DNA of 63,070 nt, taken from an uncultured Bacteroidota bacterium. GTDB taxonomy: Bacteria > Bacteroidota > Bacteroidia > 2-12-FULL-35-15. The position numbers and the translations under genes were made by a program. The stretch lies in NCBI GenBank assembly GCA_903847205.1, contig CAINDA010000066.1, positions 1 through 63,070 on the forward strand, in the 5' to 3' direction. Positions within the stretch are counted from its first letter, which is position 1. Every line of letters starts with the position of its first letter. Under the pieces are notes generated by a model, which did no database searches, was not told the origin of the DNA, and saw only the letters and a program-made list of their open reading frames with translations. This document shows, piece after piece, positions 40,705 to 49,703 of this stretch.

Positions 40705-41514
40705 TTATATTTTTTTTGTACAAACGATTTGATTCTTGAATTTTAAATTAATGGCAGCATATTTATCCCACCATCCGGTAGTGTTTAAGCCCTGCTGATA
40801 AAAGGTTAAGAGTTTTTTAAATTTTTCATCCATTGCTGTGGTGTCTCCGAAAATTATTTTCTGGCTGCCGGCGGTTGGAACTAATTCCATTTCTTTTTCG
40901 CTGTTAATATAAATCTGCTGTATCTGAGCTTTCCAAAATTCATCCGAATTTACATACACAGCCATTGCATACAATTCACCCAGCATACTACTTTTCGCTG
41001 CCAAAGTATCTTTTGATATTTCACGCACCGAAAATTTATAGCGCGCTGCATAAGGCTCTAGAATATACCCATTCGCGATAAGTACCTTTGCAGTGTATTT
41101 ATCAGAAAGGGGCATTAATTTTCCTTCATCATCCAAATAATAACTTTCTCCGTCAGAGTTTATAACTCGTATTAAGGGCCGGCGCTGCTTTACCCGCACT
41201 TTCAGTCTGCCATCAACAGTCATGCAGACGGAGGCATTAGCAATATCAGAATGGCTGTTAAGAGCATGCTGTATTTCGGGAACATTCACACTTGATTTAG
41301 GCTGACCTACAATAGAATCTCCCCTGTCATGTATCAGCTGAGCAACATCCATTTTATTTAAAAAAAACAAATCGTCATCCTGAACAACCGTAATATCAAG
41401 ACTTTTGCATGGGAGCGAATCCTGTTCCTTGTTCACAAACCCCATACTCACGAGGAGAGTGATACTTAAACCTGACCACAAAACAATGAATAATATTTTT
41501 TTTAATTTTTTCAA
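40705..41514 (-). CDS. ftsQ: Cell division protein FtsQ/DivIB-like
   Basis: The 269 residues have a single N-terminal membrane segment (about 7-25) and an extracytoplasmic POTRA/FtsQ-type region. Position between murC and ftsA identifies it better than sequence, which is weakly conserved in this family. The reading frame begins at TTG (41514) with no ATG nearby; a stop lies 6 codons upstream, so the TTG start is accepted. It bridges early and late divisome proteins. Confidence 0.88.
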   Translation of the reverse strand: MKKLKKILFIVLWSGLSITLLVSMGFVNKEQDSLPCKSLDITVVQDDDLFFLNKMDVAQLIHDRGDSIVGQPKSSVNVPEIQHALNSHSDIANASVCMTVDGRLKVRVKQRRPLIRVINSDGESYYLDDEGKLMPLSDKYTAKVLIANGYILEPYAARYKFSVREISKDTLAAKSSMLGELYAMAVYVNSDEFWKAQIQQIYINSEKEMELVPTAGSQKIIFGDTTAMDEKFKKLLTFYQQGLNTTGWWDKYAAINLKFKNQIVCTKKI

Positions 41515-41521
41515 TTTATAA

Positions 41522-42919
41522 TTAATTTCTTTTTATCAGTTCATTTTTCAAAGGCTCAACAAAAGTATCAATATCACCGGCGCCCAATGTGAGAAGCACT
41601 TCCAGCCTGCGTCTGCTTACATTCTCAACTAAATCTTTTTTCTGGCAGATACTTTTATCAGCTGATTTCATTTTATCCAGAAGCATTTTCGAATTCACAC
41701 CTTCAATGGGGAGTTCGCGTGCAGGATAGATTTCCATCAATATACATTCATCCAATAAATCAAGACTTTTTGCAAAATCATCGGCAAAATCCCGTGTACG
41801 TGTAAATAAATGCGGCTGAAATATGCCGGTGATTTTTTTGCCGGGATACATTTCTTTTGCAGAATTAATCGCAGCTTTCAGCTCTTCGGGATGATGCGCA
41901 TAATCATCAATAAACACCAGCTTATCAGTTTTGATCTGATAATCAAAACGTCTTTTTACGCCGCGAAAAGTTCTCAGAGCTTCACGAATTGTCTCTTCCG
42001 GAACTTTCATCAAACATGAAGCTGCAATTGCTGCAACAGAATTTTCCACATTATGCAGGCCGGGCAGGCCCAAGGTTAAATTTTTAAACACCCCTGAAGG
42101 TGTTGTTACTTCGTATTGATAGGCTGCATTTTCAATTTTAATATTCTGTGCAAAATAATCGGCTGTTGTATCGTTTACAGAATAAGTTAGTGCGTACTTA
42201 CCAGAAGCAATGGTGTTTTGAATGCTCTTTTTCAAAATCAATTTCGATTTTACCTGGCTTGCAAATAAAGAGTAAGACTCTTCCATGTATTTTTTATCGC
42301 CGTAAATATCAAGGTGATCTGCATCTGTTGAAGTAATAACAGCTATTTCAGGATGAAGGGTTAAAAAAGAGCGATCATATTCATCGGCTTCAACAACGGT
42401 AGGAGTTGAAAGTTGAAAGTTCAAAGTTGCGAGTTTTAAATTTTCACTCAGTAATAAGTTTGTATTATAATTTTGAGTGATACCCCCTAAAAATGCGGAA
42501 GGATCAAGGTCTGCTGTTTTTAAAATATGTGCAATTAAAGATGATGTGGTAGTTTTTCCATGTGTGCCTGCAACAGCTATTGTATAGGAGTTTTCAGTAA
42601 TCATCCCTAATACCTCTGCACGCTTCTTGATATTAAAATTATGATCTCTAAAATAATTCAACTCTTTATGATCATTAGGTATTGCCGGGGTGTAAACAAT
42701 CAGGATTTCGGATTTCGGATTTTTGATTTCGGATTTTATAAGATTAAGATCATCTTCAAAATGAATATCTATTCCTTCCGCAATTAATTTCTCAGTAAGC
42801 TTTGTAGGGGTTTTATCATACCCGCTCACACTTTTACCCATTGCGTTAAAATAACGCGCCAGAGCACTCATTCCGATGCCGCCTATTCCTAAAAAATATA
42901 TGTATTGTACGTTTTTCAA
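41522..42919 (-). CDS. murC: UDP-N-acetylmuramate--L-alanine ligase
   Basis: The 465 residues have FLGIGGIGMSALA (9-21), the ATP loop AGTHGKTTT (about 115-123), EADEYDRSF and DDYAHHPEEL. It adds L-Ala to UDP-MurNAc. The start is a TTG (42919) with no usable ATG; the purine-rich AAGGGGAGAGG six bases upstream comes from a palindromic element. Two low-complexity words familiar from intergenic DNA are translated inside it (KSEIKNPKSE at 62-71, LATLNFQLST near 165). Confidence 0.96.
   Translation of the reverse strand: MKNVQYIYFLGIGGIGMSALARYFNAMGKSVSGYDKTPTKLTEKLIAEGIDIHFEDDLNLIKSEIKNPKSEILIVYTPAIPNDHKELNYFRDHNFNIKKRAEVLGMITENSYTIAVAGTHGKTTTSSLIAHILKTADLDPSAFLGGITQNYNTNLLLSENLKLATLNFQLSTPTVVEADEYDRSFLTLHPEIAVITSTDADHLDIYGDKKYMEESYSLFASQVKSKLILKKSIQNTIASGKYALTYSVNDTTADYFAQNIKIENAAYQYEVTTPSGVFKNLTLGLPGLHNVENSVAAIAASCLMKVPEETIREALRTFRGVKRRFDYQIKTDKLVFIDDYAHHPEELKAAINSAKEMYPGKKITGIFQPHLFTRTRDFADDFAKSLDLLDECILMEIYPARELPIEGVNSKMLLDKMKSADKSICQKKDLVENVSRRRLEVLLTLGAGDIDTFVEPLKNELIKRN
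42403..42432 (-). repeat. Low-complexity AACTTTCAACTTT-type words translated within murC
   Basis: The plus-strand run GAGTTGAAAGTTGAAAGTTC is of a type usual in intergenic DNA; it encodes NFQLSTP before the conserved EADEYD. A second run, GGATTTCGGATTTCGG and its neighbour GATTTCGG (42703-42737), encodes KSEIKNPKSE. Confidence 0.6.
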
Positions 42920-43053
42920 AAAGTACCTCTCCCCTTAATCCCCTCTCCCCATGAGAGGGGGCGAAACTTAATCCGCTGTTTATATTTCATTTTTATTTAA
43001 TCTACCCACCTAAAATCCTCTCCCTTGAGGGGAGAGGATTAAGGAGAGGGGTA
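42920..43053. repeat. MITE-like palindromic element A between murC and murG
   Basis: The two ends are near-inverted copies of CCTCTCC-TTAATC-CTCTCCCC, each able to form its own hairpin (CCCCATGAGAGGGG, CCCTTGAGGGG), around an AT-rich core of about 60 bases. One end gives the murC ribosome-binding site; the other supplies the murG stop codon and last residues. Confidence 0.85.
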
Positions 43054-44157
43054 TTTATTATTTATCAAACTCAACACCTCATTCGCAATCACATTAGCTG
43101 AATTTTGAAATGCCAAACGTCCGATATTTTCGGACAGTTTAGAACATTGCTCTTTATCATTTATTAAAGCAATTGTTTCATTACAAAGTTTTTCACGCGC
43201 TTCACTGTCTTTAATTAAAACTGCGGCTTTATAAGTTACCAATGCCATTGCATTTTTTGTTTGATGATCTTCTGCAACATTCGGTGAAGGAATTAAAATG
43301 CAAGGCTTTTTTACTAAACATAATTCAGATACAGAACTAGCACCCGCCCTTGATATCACGATATCCGCAACGGCGTACGCATAATCCATTTTTTGAATAA
43401 AATCAAAAGCTTTAATTCCCCGGCCTTCATATCCCTCAACAGCAAGTTTCGCAGTTTCATAAAATCCTTTTCCTGTCTGCCAAATCAGCTGAATATGTTT
43501 TTTATCAAATGCTTCTAAACATTTTATTATACTTTCATTAATTGTTCTTGCACCCAGGCTTCCGCCGATTACCAATATTGTTTTTTTATCCGGACTTAAA
43601 CCGAAAGCTTCTAATCCTCTGTCTCGCTTGCCTTCCAAACTTAATATATCCTGACGGATAGGATTGCCGGTAAGTAAAATTTTTTCTTTCGGAAAATATT
43701 TTTCCATTCCGGAATAGGCAACACAAATCCTATCCACTTTTTTGGAAAGGATTTTATTTGTGATGCCTGGATATGAATTCTGTTCTTGAATTAATGTAAC
43801 AATACCTTTTGCAGCAGCAACCTGCAGCATGGGACCGCTTGCAAAACCGCCTGTTCCGATAACTGCATCAGGCGAAAACGATTTAAGAATTTTTTTGGCT
43901 TTCATTAAACTGCTGATCAGTTTAAAAGGAAATGCTAAATTGGATATTGTTAATTTACGCTGAAATCCGCTGATCCAGAGCCCTTCAATTTTGTAACCCG
44001 CTGCAGGAACTTTTTCCATTTCCATTTTGCCTTCTGCACCAACAAATAAAAACTGCGTATCAGGCCGTAAAGCCTTAATGGCATTGGCGATGGCAATGGC
44101 GGGAAATATATGCCCGCCTGTTCCCCCTCCGCTGACAATTATTTTAAGCGGCTTCAA
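43039..44157 (-). CDS. murG: UDP-N-acetylglucosamine--(lipid I) N-acetylglucosaminyltransferase
   Basis: The protein has SGGGTGGHIFPAIAIANA near the start, GGSLGARTIN and SRAGASSVSEL, all MurG hallmarks; it makes lipid II at the inner membrane face. The start used is TTG at 44157 (MKPLKIIVSGGG): GAAGGAGG lies 5 bases before it, whereas the longer frame needs a GTG at 44190 deep in ftsW. It overlaps ftsW by 14 bases. The last residues (KYPSP) and stop are encoded by a palindromic element. Confidence 0.96.
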   Translation of the reverse strand: MKPLKIIVSGGGTGGHIFPAIAIANAIKALRPDTQFLFVGAEGKMEMEKVPAAGYKIEGLWISGFQRKLTISNLAFPFKLISSLMKAKKILKSFSPDAVIGTGGFASGPMLQVAAAKGIVTLIQEQNSYPGITNKILSKKVDRICVAYSGMEKYFPKEKILLTGNPIRQDILSLEGKRDRGLEAFGLSPDKKTILVIGGSLGARTINESIIKCLEAFDKKHIQLIWQTGKGFYETAKLAVEGYEGRGIKAFDFIQKMDYAYAVADIVISRAGASSVSELCLVKKPCILIPSPNVAEDHQTKNAMALVTYKAAVLIKDSEAREKLCNETIALINDKEQCSKLSENIGRLAFQNSANVIANEVLSLINNKYPSP

Positions 44158-45295
44158 GAGAACCTCCTTCCTGTGTAGTTTCACTTTCACGGCTTACGCT
44201 TAATATCATACCAATTGCAATACTGGTGAACCAGATGGATGTGCCTCCCATGCTCACTAATGGCAAGGGCTGGCCTGTCACAGGAAATAAATTTACTGCA
44301 ACAGCCATGTTTATCATTGCTTGAAAAACTAAACTGAATGTAAGCCCTATTGCAAGCAGGCTTCCGAATGTACGCTCGCTTTTATTTGCAATCCGTACAC
44401 CGCGGAATAATAAAACGAGGTATAAAAAAATAATAATAACGGCTGTAATAAGCCCCCACTCTTCAATTACAATGGCAAAAATAAAATCAGAAGATGCCTG
44501 GGGCAGAAAATTACGCTGCATGCTGTTACCGGGACCTTTACCAATTATACCGCCTGTTGCAATAGCTATTTTAGCCTGCTCTGCCTGAAAGTTGCTTTCG
44601 CTGTCGCCTTTGGAGTAATTTTCTATTCGGGCTTTCCATGTTGCACCACGTGGTATTGCATTCGGAAAATAAAAAATCAAAACAATTATTAATGACCCGA
44701 AAACAAGACCTGATCCGATGAGCATAAGAAGATATTTTGCATTCATCCTGCCAATGAACATCAACACAAAACTTGTCATAAACAATAAAGCAGCAGTAGA
44801 AAAATTCGCCGGCAGAATTAAAGCACATACAATAACAACCGGTATAACAATAGGCAGAAATGCGGTTTTAAAATCCTTTATCTGATTTTGTTTGATTGCA
44901 AGCATACGTGCTACATAGGTTATTAACGCAAGTTTTGCAAAATCAGAAGTTTGAAAAGTAAGTGATGTTCCCGGTATTACCAGCCAGCGGCTTGCATCAC
45001 CGGCGCTTACTCCTTTTAATAATGTGTATAATAAAAGAGGTGCTGCCAAAAACACAGCAAGCTGCGAGATCCTTGAGAAGTAGGAATATTTAACTTTATG
45101 TACAAAGTAAATCAGTAAAATTCCCGACCCAACAATAAATAAATGTTTTATAAGGTACGCTGAAGTATCGCCTTCTTTATACCTGTAAGCGATTGCAACC
45201 ACTGAGCTGTAAACAACTAAAACAGATAAAAGCGAAAGCAGCAGAACTACCGTCCAGATTACTTTATCACCTTTTATGTATTTGAATAAATTCAT
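44144..45295 (-). CDS. ftsW: Lipid II polymerase FtsW (SEDS family)
   Basis: The 383 residues have about ten membrane segments and SEDS-family signatures: TFQTSDFAKLALI, GPGNSMQRNFLPQASSDFIFA and MGGTSIWFTSIAIG. It polymerises septal glycan with FtsI. Its ATG (45295) is preceded after 7 bases by AAGGAGAGGGG, part of palindromic element B. It overlaps murG by 14 bases. Confidence 0.97.
   Translation of the reverse strand: MNLFKYIKGDKVIWTVVLLLSLLSVLVVYSSVVAIAYRYKEGDTSAYLIKHLFIVGSGILLIYFVHKVKYSYFSRISQLAVFLAAPLLLYTLLKGVSAGDASRWLVIPGTSLTFQTSDFAKLALITYVARMLAIKQNQIKDFKTAFLPIVIPVVIVCALILPANFSTAALLFMTSFVLMFIGRMNAKYLLMLIGSGLVFGSLIIVLIFYFPNAIPRGATWKARIENYSKGDSESNFQAEQAKIAIATGGIIGKGPGNSMQRNFLPQASSDFIFAIVIEEWGLITAVIIIFLYLVLLFRGVRIANKSERTFGSLLAIGLTFSLVFQAMINMAVAVNLFPVTGQPLPLVSMGGTSIWFTSIAIGMILSVSRESETTQEGGSLEAA
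44163..44170 (-). promoter_or_regulatory. Strong Shine-Dalgarno site setting the TTG start of murG
   Basis: GAAGGAGG (minus strand, 44170-44163) stands 5 bases before the TTG at 44157, inside the ftsW coding sequence. Strong SD sites are uncommon in Bacteroidota, so this one is informative. Confidence 0.8.
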
Positions 45296-45475
45296 AAAAA
45301 CACCCCTCTCCTTAATCCTCTCCTCTCAAGGGAGAGAGTTGCTGGTGAGTAACTCAGCTTTATTTTAATAATTAAAATATATTTTCAAACAATTCAAACA
45401 ATCATTTATTAATAACACATTCAGCATTTGCACCGCCTCCTCTCCTGCGGAGAGGAGATGAAGAGGAGAGGTGTT
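45296..45475. repeat. MITE-like palindromic element B between ftsW and murD
   Basis: The left end (AAACACCCCTCTCC, then TTAATCCTCTCC) and the right end (reverse complement AAACACCTCTCC, then TCTTCATCTCC) are terminal inverted repeats around an AT-rich core of about 110 bases. It fills the whole gap: from just after the murD stop to the ftsW ATG, providing the ftsW ribosome-binding site. Confidence 0.85.
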
Positions 45476-46903
45476 TTACAATCCTCGAACAGCCTGTTTA
45501 AACTGAGTTCCGCGATCTTCGTAATCTTCAAACAAATCGAAACTTGCGCAGGCAGGTGATAACAAAACTGTATCTCCTTTTTTACCCAGCTTGTATGCCT
45601 GATCCACAGCCTGCTTCGCAGAATTTGCTTCCAGAATAGTTTCTACTATACCTCCAAACGCTTTAATAATTTTTTTGTTATCTGCACCTAAACAGATAAT
45701 TGCTTTTACTTTTTCTTTTACCAAATCATTCAGCATCGAATAATCATTACCCTTGTCAACACCGCCAAGAATAAGAATTACAGGATTATTCATGCTTTCT
45801 AAAGCATACCAGGTTGAATTTACATTGGTTGCTTTTGAGTCATTGATAAACTCAATACCATGCACATTGCCAACCAGCTCCAAACGATGGCCGATGTTAT
45901 GAAAATCGGAAAGACTTTCGCGGATTGTTTCCTTCCTGATTTCAACCAATTTACTGGTAACTCCAGCTGCCATTGAATTGTAGATGTTGTGTCTGCCTTG
46001 CAGTGCTAGTTCTTGAATTGTCATTGATAAAGGATTTGTGTTATTTGTATTAATAATTATTTGATTGTTTTCGTTTAAGTATGCCCCTTGTTCAACTTTT
46101 TGTTTAAGAGAAATCGGGTATTGTTTTGCTTTGATAATTCTTTTTGTCAGTTCCTTCGCAATAATTTCATCATCGATACAAAAAATAAAAGAATCACTTT
46201 CTGTTTGATTGTTTATGATTCGAAATTTTGAATCAACATACTTCTGCATGTCATACTCATATCTGTCTAAGTGATCCGGCGTGATATTCAGAAGGACTGC
46301 TATATCTGCCTTAAACTCAAACATGCCGTCTAATTGAAAACTGCTTAACTCCAGTACATAGAAGTCAAAGTCATTCGCATCAGGCCCGCATGCATTTTCA
46401 GCAACCTGCATTGCAAAACTTTTTCCAACATTACCGCCAAGTGCCACATTCAATCCAGCTTTTGTCAGTATGTGATAAATAAGCAATGTTGTTGTTGTTT
46501 TTCCGTTGCTTCCAGTGATACAGATTTTTTTTGCTTTAGTGTAACGACCTGCAAACTCAATTTCTGAAATCACCGGAATCCCGTTTTTATGCAGTGCTTT
46601 TATAAGCTCTGCTTTATCAGGAATACCGGGACTTTTAACAACTTCCGAAGCATTTAAAATCAATGCTTCTGTGTGCTTTTCTTCTTCCCAGCTGATACCA
46701 TTTTTTAAAAGAACGTCTTTGTATTTATTTTTTATTTTTCCTTTGTCAGACAGGAAAACATCAAATCCTTTTTTCTGAGCAAGTACTGCGGTGCCGACTC
46801 CGCTCTCTCCGCCTCCTAAAACAACCAAGCGATACCCCTCTCCTGCTCTCCCCGCAGGGGAGAGAGTTTGTGATGTGTTACTATGTTTTATTTTTTCACT
46901 CAT
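45476..46903 (-). CDS. murD: UDP-N-acetylmuramoylalanine--D-glutamate ligase
   Basis: The protein has VVLGGGESGVGTAVLAQ at the front, the ATP loop ITGSNGKTTTT, FVLELSSFQL and LNITPDHLDRY, as in MurD; it adds D-Glu to UDP-MurNAc-L-Ala. Two starts are possible. From the ATG at 46903 the protein has 475 residues, including an odd leader (TLSPAGRAGEG, residues 13-23) encoded by palindromic element C. From the TTG at 46828 (450 residues) it begins MVVLGGG, with AGGAGAGGGG six bases upstream, also within element C. Family members begin close to the LVVLGGG strand, which favours the shorter form. Confidence 0.94.
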   Translation of the reverse strand: MSEKIKHSNTSQTLSPAGRAGEGYRLVVLGGGESGVGTAVLAQKKGFDVFLSDKGKIKNKYKDVLLKNGISWEEEKHTEALILNASEVVKSPGIPDKAELIKALHKNGIPVISEIEFAGRYTKAKKICITGSNGKTTTTLLIYHILTKAGLNVALGGNVGKSFAMQVAENACGPDANDFDFYVLELSSFQLDGMFEFKADIAVLLNITPDHLDRYEYDMQKYVDSKFRIINNQTESDSFIFCIDDEIIAKELTKRIIKAKQYPISLKQKVEQGAYLNENNQIIINTNNTNPLSMTIQELALQGRHNIYNSMAAGVTSKLVEIRKETIRESLSDFHNIGHRLELVGNVHGIEFINDSKATNVNSTWYALESMNNPVILILGGVDKGNDYSMLNDLVKEKVKAIICLGADNKKIIKAFGGIVETILEANSAKQAVDQAYKLGKKGDTVLLSPACASFDLFEDYEDRGTQFKQAVRGL

Positions 46904-46968
46904 CAATAGTTAATCATTCTTTTTTTCTCTGCTTCTCTCTCCCTTGCGGGGAAGGCTATAGAGAGATA
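46832..46968. repeat. MITE-like palindromic element C spanning the mraY-murD junction and the murD N-terminus
   Basis: One end (46833-46866, ATACCCCTCTCCTGC then TCTCCCCGCAGGGG) and the other (46933-46968) are imperfect inverted copies. The element begins directly after the mraY stop and extends into murD, where it is translated if the ATG at 46903 is used. Confidence 0.8.
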
Positions 46969-48240
46969 TTATCTTAACTTCAATGTTACAATTGTTAAAA
47001 CCGCCAGCATTATTCCAATAATCCAAAACCTTGAAACAATTTTTGCTTCGTGCATACCAAGCTTTTGATAGTGATGATGGAGCGGAGCCATTTTTAAAAA
47101 ACGGTGTTCACGCGCATATTCAATTCCGAATTTTTTCTTTCTTCGTTTGAAATAATATACCTGCAGCATTACTGATACATTTTCTACAAGAAATACTCCG
47201 CAGAGAATAGGTATAAGAAGTTCTTTACGGATTGCAATTGCAAAAACAGCAATGATGCCTCCCAGCGCCAAACTGCCGGTATCGCCCATAAACACCTGGG
47301 CAGGGTATGAGTTGTACCATAAAAACCCGACACATGCTCCAACAAATGCGGCAATATAAACCACGAGCTCACCTGAATTGGGGATGTACATGATGTTGAG
47401 GTAATCGGCAAATATTCTGTTACCAGAAACGTAAGCCAATATCCCAAGTGTAACACCTATAATTGCAGAGGTTCCCGTAGCAAGGCCGTCAATCCCGTCT
47501 GTTATATTTGCACCGTTGGATACTGCAGTAACAATTATAATTACAATTGGAATAAATATCAGCCAAGCCCATTTTTGAAAGCCCTCTCCTAAAAATGCAA
47601 GCAGCCATGAATAATCAAATTCATTATTTTTCACAAATGGTATAGTTGTTTTCATAGACTTGGTATCCACAGTTGAATACTGCGGCATCCGTGCAGCAAG
47701 CTGTGAAGAGTCGTTTACCATTTCAATAGTGTAGGCACTTTTTCCGCTGCTGTGAACGCGGTCGCGGACAACAACATCATTATTAAAGTAAAGGGTAAGG
47801 CCTACAATTAAGCCTATACCGACCTGACCTAACACTTTAAATTTACCGGCTAATCCTTCTTTGTGTTTTTTAAATACCTTGATGTAATCATCCAGAAAGC
47901 CGATAGCACCAAGCCACACCGTTGAAAGGAGCATTAACAGAATATACACATTGTGTAATTTTGCAAATAACAATGTAGGTATAACAATAGCTGAAAGTAT
48001 AATTAAACCGCCCATTGTAGGGGTTCCTTTCTTTTCTAACTGACCATCTAATCCTAAATCACGGACAGTTTCACCAACCTGTTTTTTGTGAAGAAGGTTA
48101 ATGATACGTTTACCCAACACCATTGAAATCAATAGGGATACAATGAGCGCCATTGCTGCACGGAATGAAATGTATTGGAATACTCCGGCTCCCGGAAAAT
48201 CAAATTGTTTGTCTAAAAAATGGAATAAGTAGTAGAACAT
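46969..48240 (-). CDS. mraY: Phospho-N-acetylmuramoyl-pentapeptide transferase
   Basis: The 423 residues have about ten membrane helices and the MraY motifs [25 protein letters not shown] and [11 protein letters not shown]. It moves phospho-MurNAc-pentapeptide to undecaprenyl phosphate, making lipid I. The longer periplasmic loop (about 150-200) is normal for Bacteroidota. It overlaps murE by one base (TAATG), suggesting coupled translation. Confidence 0.98.
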   Translation of the reverse strand: MFYYLFHFLDKQFDFPGAGVFQYISFRAAMALIVSLLISMVLGKRIINLLHKKQVGETVRDLGLDGQLEKKGTPTMGGLIILSAIVIPTLLFAKLHNVYILLMLLSTVWLGAIGFLDDYIKVFKKHKEGLAGKFKVLGQVGIGLIVGLTLYFNNDVVVRDRVHSSGKSAYTIEMVNDSSQLAARMPQYSTVDTKSMKTTIPFVKNNEFDYSWLLAFLGEGFQKWAWLIFIPIVIIIVTAVSNGANITDGIDGLATGTSAIIGVTLGILAYVSGNRIFADYLNIMYIPNSGELVVYIAAFVGACVGFLWYNSYPAQVFMGDTGSLALGGIIAVFAIAIRKELLIPILCGVFLVENVSVMLQVYYFKRRKKKFGIEYAREHRFLKMAPLHHHYQKLGMHEAKIVSRFWIIGIMLAVLTIVTLKLR

Positions 48241-49703
48241 TATTTTTCAAATAGTTTTAAATTTTCCTGTAACACCAGCATATCATCAAATGCATGCTTT
48301 ACCCCTTTTACCTCTTGATATTTTTCGTGTCCTTTACCTGCAATAAGTATTATGTCGCCAGGTTTTGCAATGGAACAGGCCGTTTTAACTGCTTCACTTC
48401 TGTCAGTAATCGAAATTGTTTTTTTATTATTTACGCCGTCAACACCTTTCTGCATCTGTTTGATAATTGAATCAGGGTCTTCGCTGCGCGGGTTGTCAGA
48501 AGTAAGAATTACTTTGCTGCTCAAATCGCAGGCTATTTTGGCCATTATCGGACGTTTGGCTGCATCGCGGTCGCCGCCACAGCCAACTACTGTAATAACC
48601 TGTTCGTTTCCGGTGCGTATATCGTTAATAGTTTTCAATACATTGAGGAGTGCGTCTGGAGTATGGGCGTAATCGACAATTCCGATAATTCCGTTTGTTG
48701 AACGTATATATTGAAAGCGGCCTTCAACCGACCCTAAAGTGCTTAAGGCAGTGAGGACACTGGTTTTATCTTCTTTTAACAAAACAGCTGCAGCGTAAAC
48801 TGCCAAAAGATTATATGCATTAAAATTGCCGATGAGTTTACTCCATACCTCATTATTATCAAAGTTTAAAAGCAGTCCGCTGAATTGATTTTCTACCACT
48901 TTGCATCTGAAATCAGCCATAGCACGAAGAGAATATGTTTTCTTTGCGGCTTTAGTATTCTGCAGCATAATTTCGCCATTCGCATCGTCCCTATTTGTCA
49001 ATGCAAATGCATCTGAACCCAGCATATCAAAGAAGTGTTTTTTTGCTTTTATATATTCTTCAAATGTTTTGTGATAATCCAAATGATCATGTGTAATATT
49101 TGTAAAAACCCCGCCGGCAAAATGAACTCCGGCAATACGGTTTTGAACAACAGCGTGAGAACTTACTTCCATAAAGCAGTGTGTACAGCCTTTATCAAGC
49201 ATCTGGCGAAGCAATGCATTTAACTGAACAGCATCAGGAGTTGTATGTGTTGATGGAATAATATCACTGTTGATTTGATTTTTTACCGTGGACATCAAAC
49301 CAGCTTTATACCCCATTTTTCTAAACAAATTGAATAATAATGTTACTGTGGTTGTTTTTCCATTAGTCCCTGTAACACCTACCAATTTTAGGCTTTCTGA
49401 AGGATTGTCATAAAAGTTGCTAGCGGCGATTCCAAGTGATGCGCCGGCATCATTAACCTTTATATAAGTAACTTTTTCATTTAAATTTTCCGGAAGCTCT
49501 TCACACAAAATAGCGATGGCACCTTTCGCAATAGTTTCATCAATATATTTATGTCCGTCACTTTGTGTACCTTTAACAGCAATGAACAAACTATCTTTTT
49601 CAATTTTTCTAGAATCAAAACTGACAGCAGTAACAGCCACATTGGTAGAGCCGATTACCTCTATTAATCCTACTTTATATAATATGTCTTTTAATAACTT
49701 CAT
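48240..49703 (-). CDS. murE: UDP-N-acetylmuramoyl-L-alanyl-D-glutamate--diamino acid ligase
   Basis: The 487 residues have [14 protein letters not shown] (about 110-122), [12 protein letters not shown] and the DNPRSEDP motif, which in MurE recognises meso-diaminopimelate. The peptide therefore probably contains mDAP. It shares a one-base overlap with both ftsI and mraY. murF is not in the cluster. Confidence 0.97.
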   Translation of the reverse strand: MKLLKDILYKVGLIEVIGSTNVAVTAVSFDSRKIEKDSLFIAVKGTQSDGHKYIDETIAKGAIAILCEELPENLNEKVTYIKVNDAGASLGIAASNFYDNPSESLKLVGVTGTNGKTTTVTLLFNLFRKMGYKAGLMSTVKNQINSDIIPSTHTTPDAVQLNALLRQMLDKGCTHCFMEVSSHAVVQNRIAGVHFAGGVFTNITHDHLDYHKTFEEYIKAKKHFFDMLGSDAFALTNRDDANGEIMLQNTKAAKKTYSLRAMADFRCKVVENQFSGLLLNFDNNEVWSKLIGNFNAYNLLAVYAAAVLLKEDKTSVLTALSTLGSVEGRFQYIRSTNGIIGIVDYAHTPDALLNVLKTINDIRTGNEQVITVVGCGGDRDAAKRPIMAKIACDLSSKVILTSDNPRSEDPDSIIKQMQKGVDGVNNKKTISITDRSEAVKTACSIAKPGDIILIAGKGHEKYQEVKGVKHAFDDMLVLQENLKLFEK

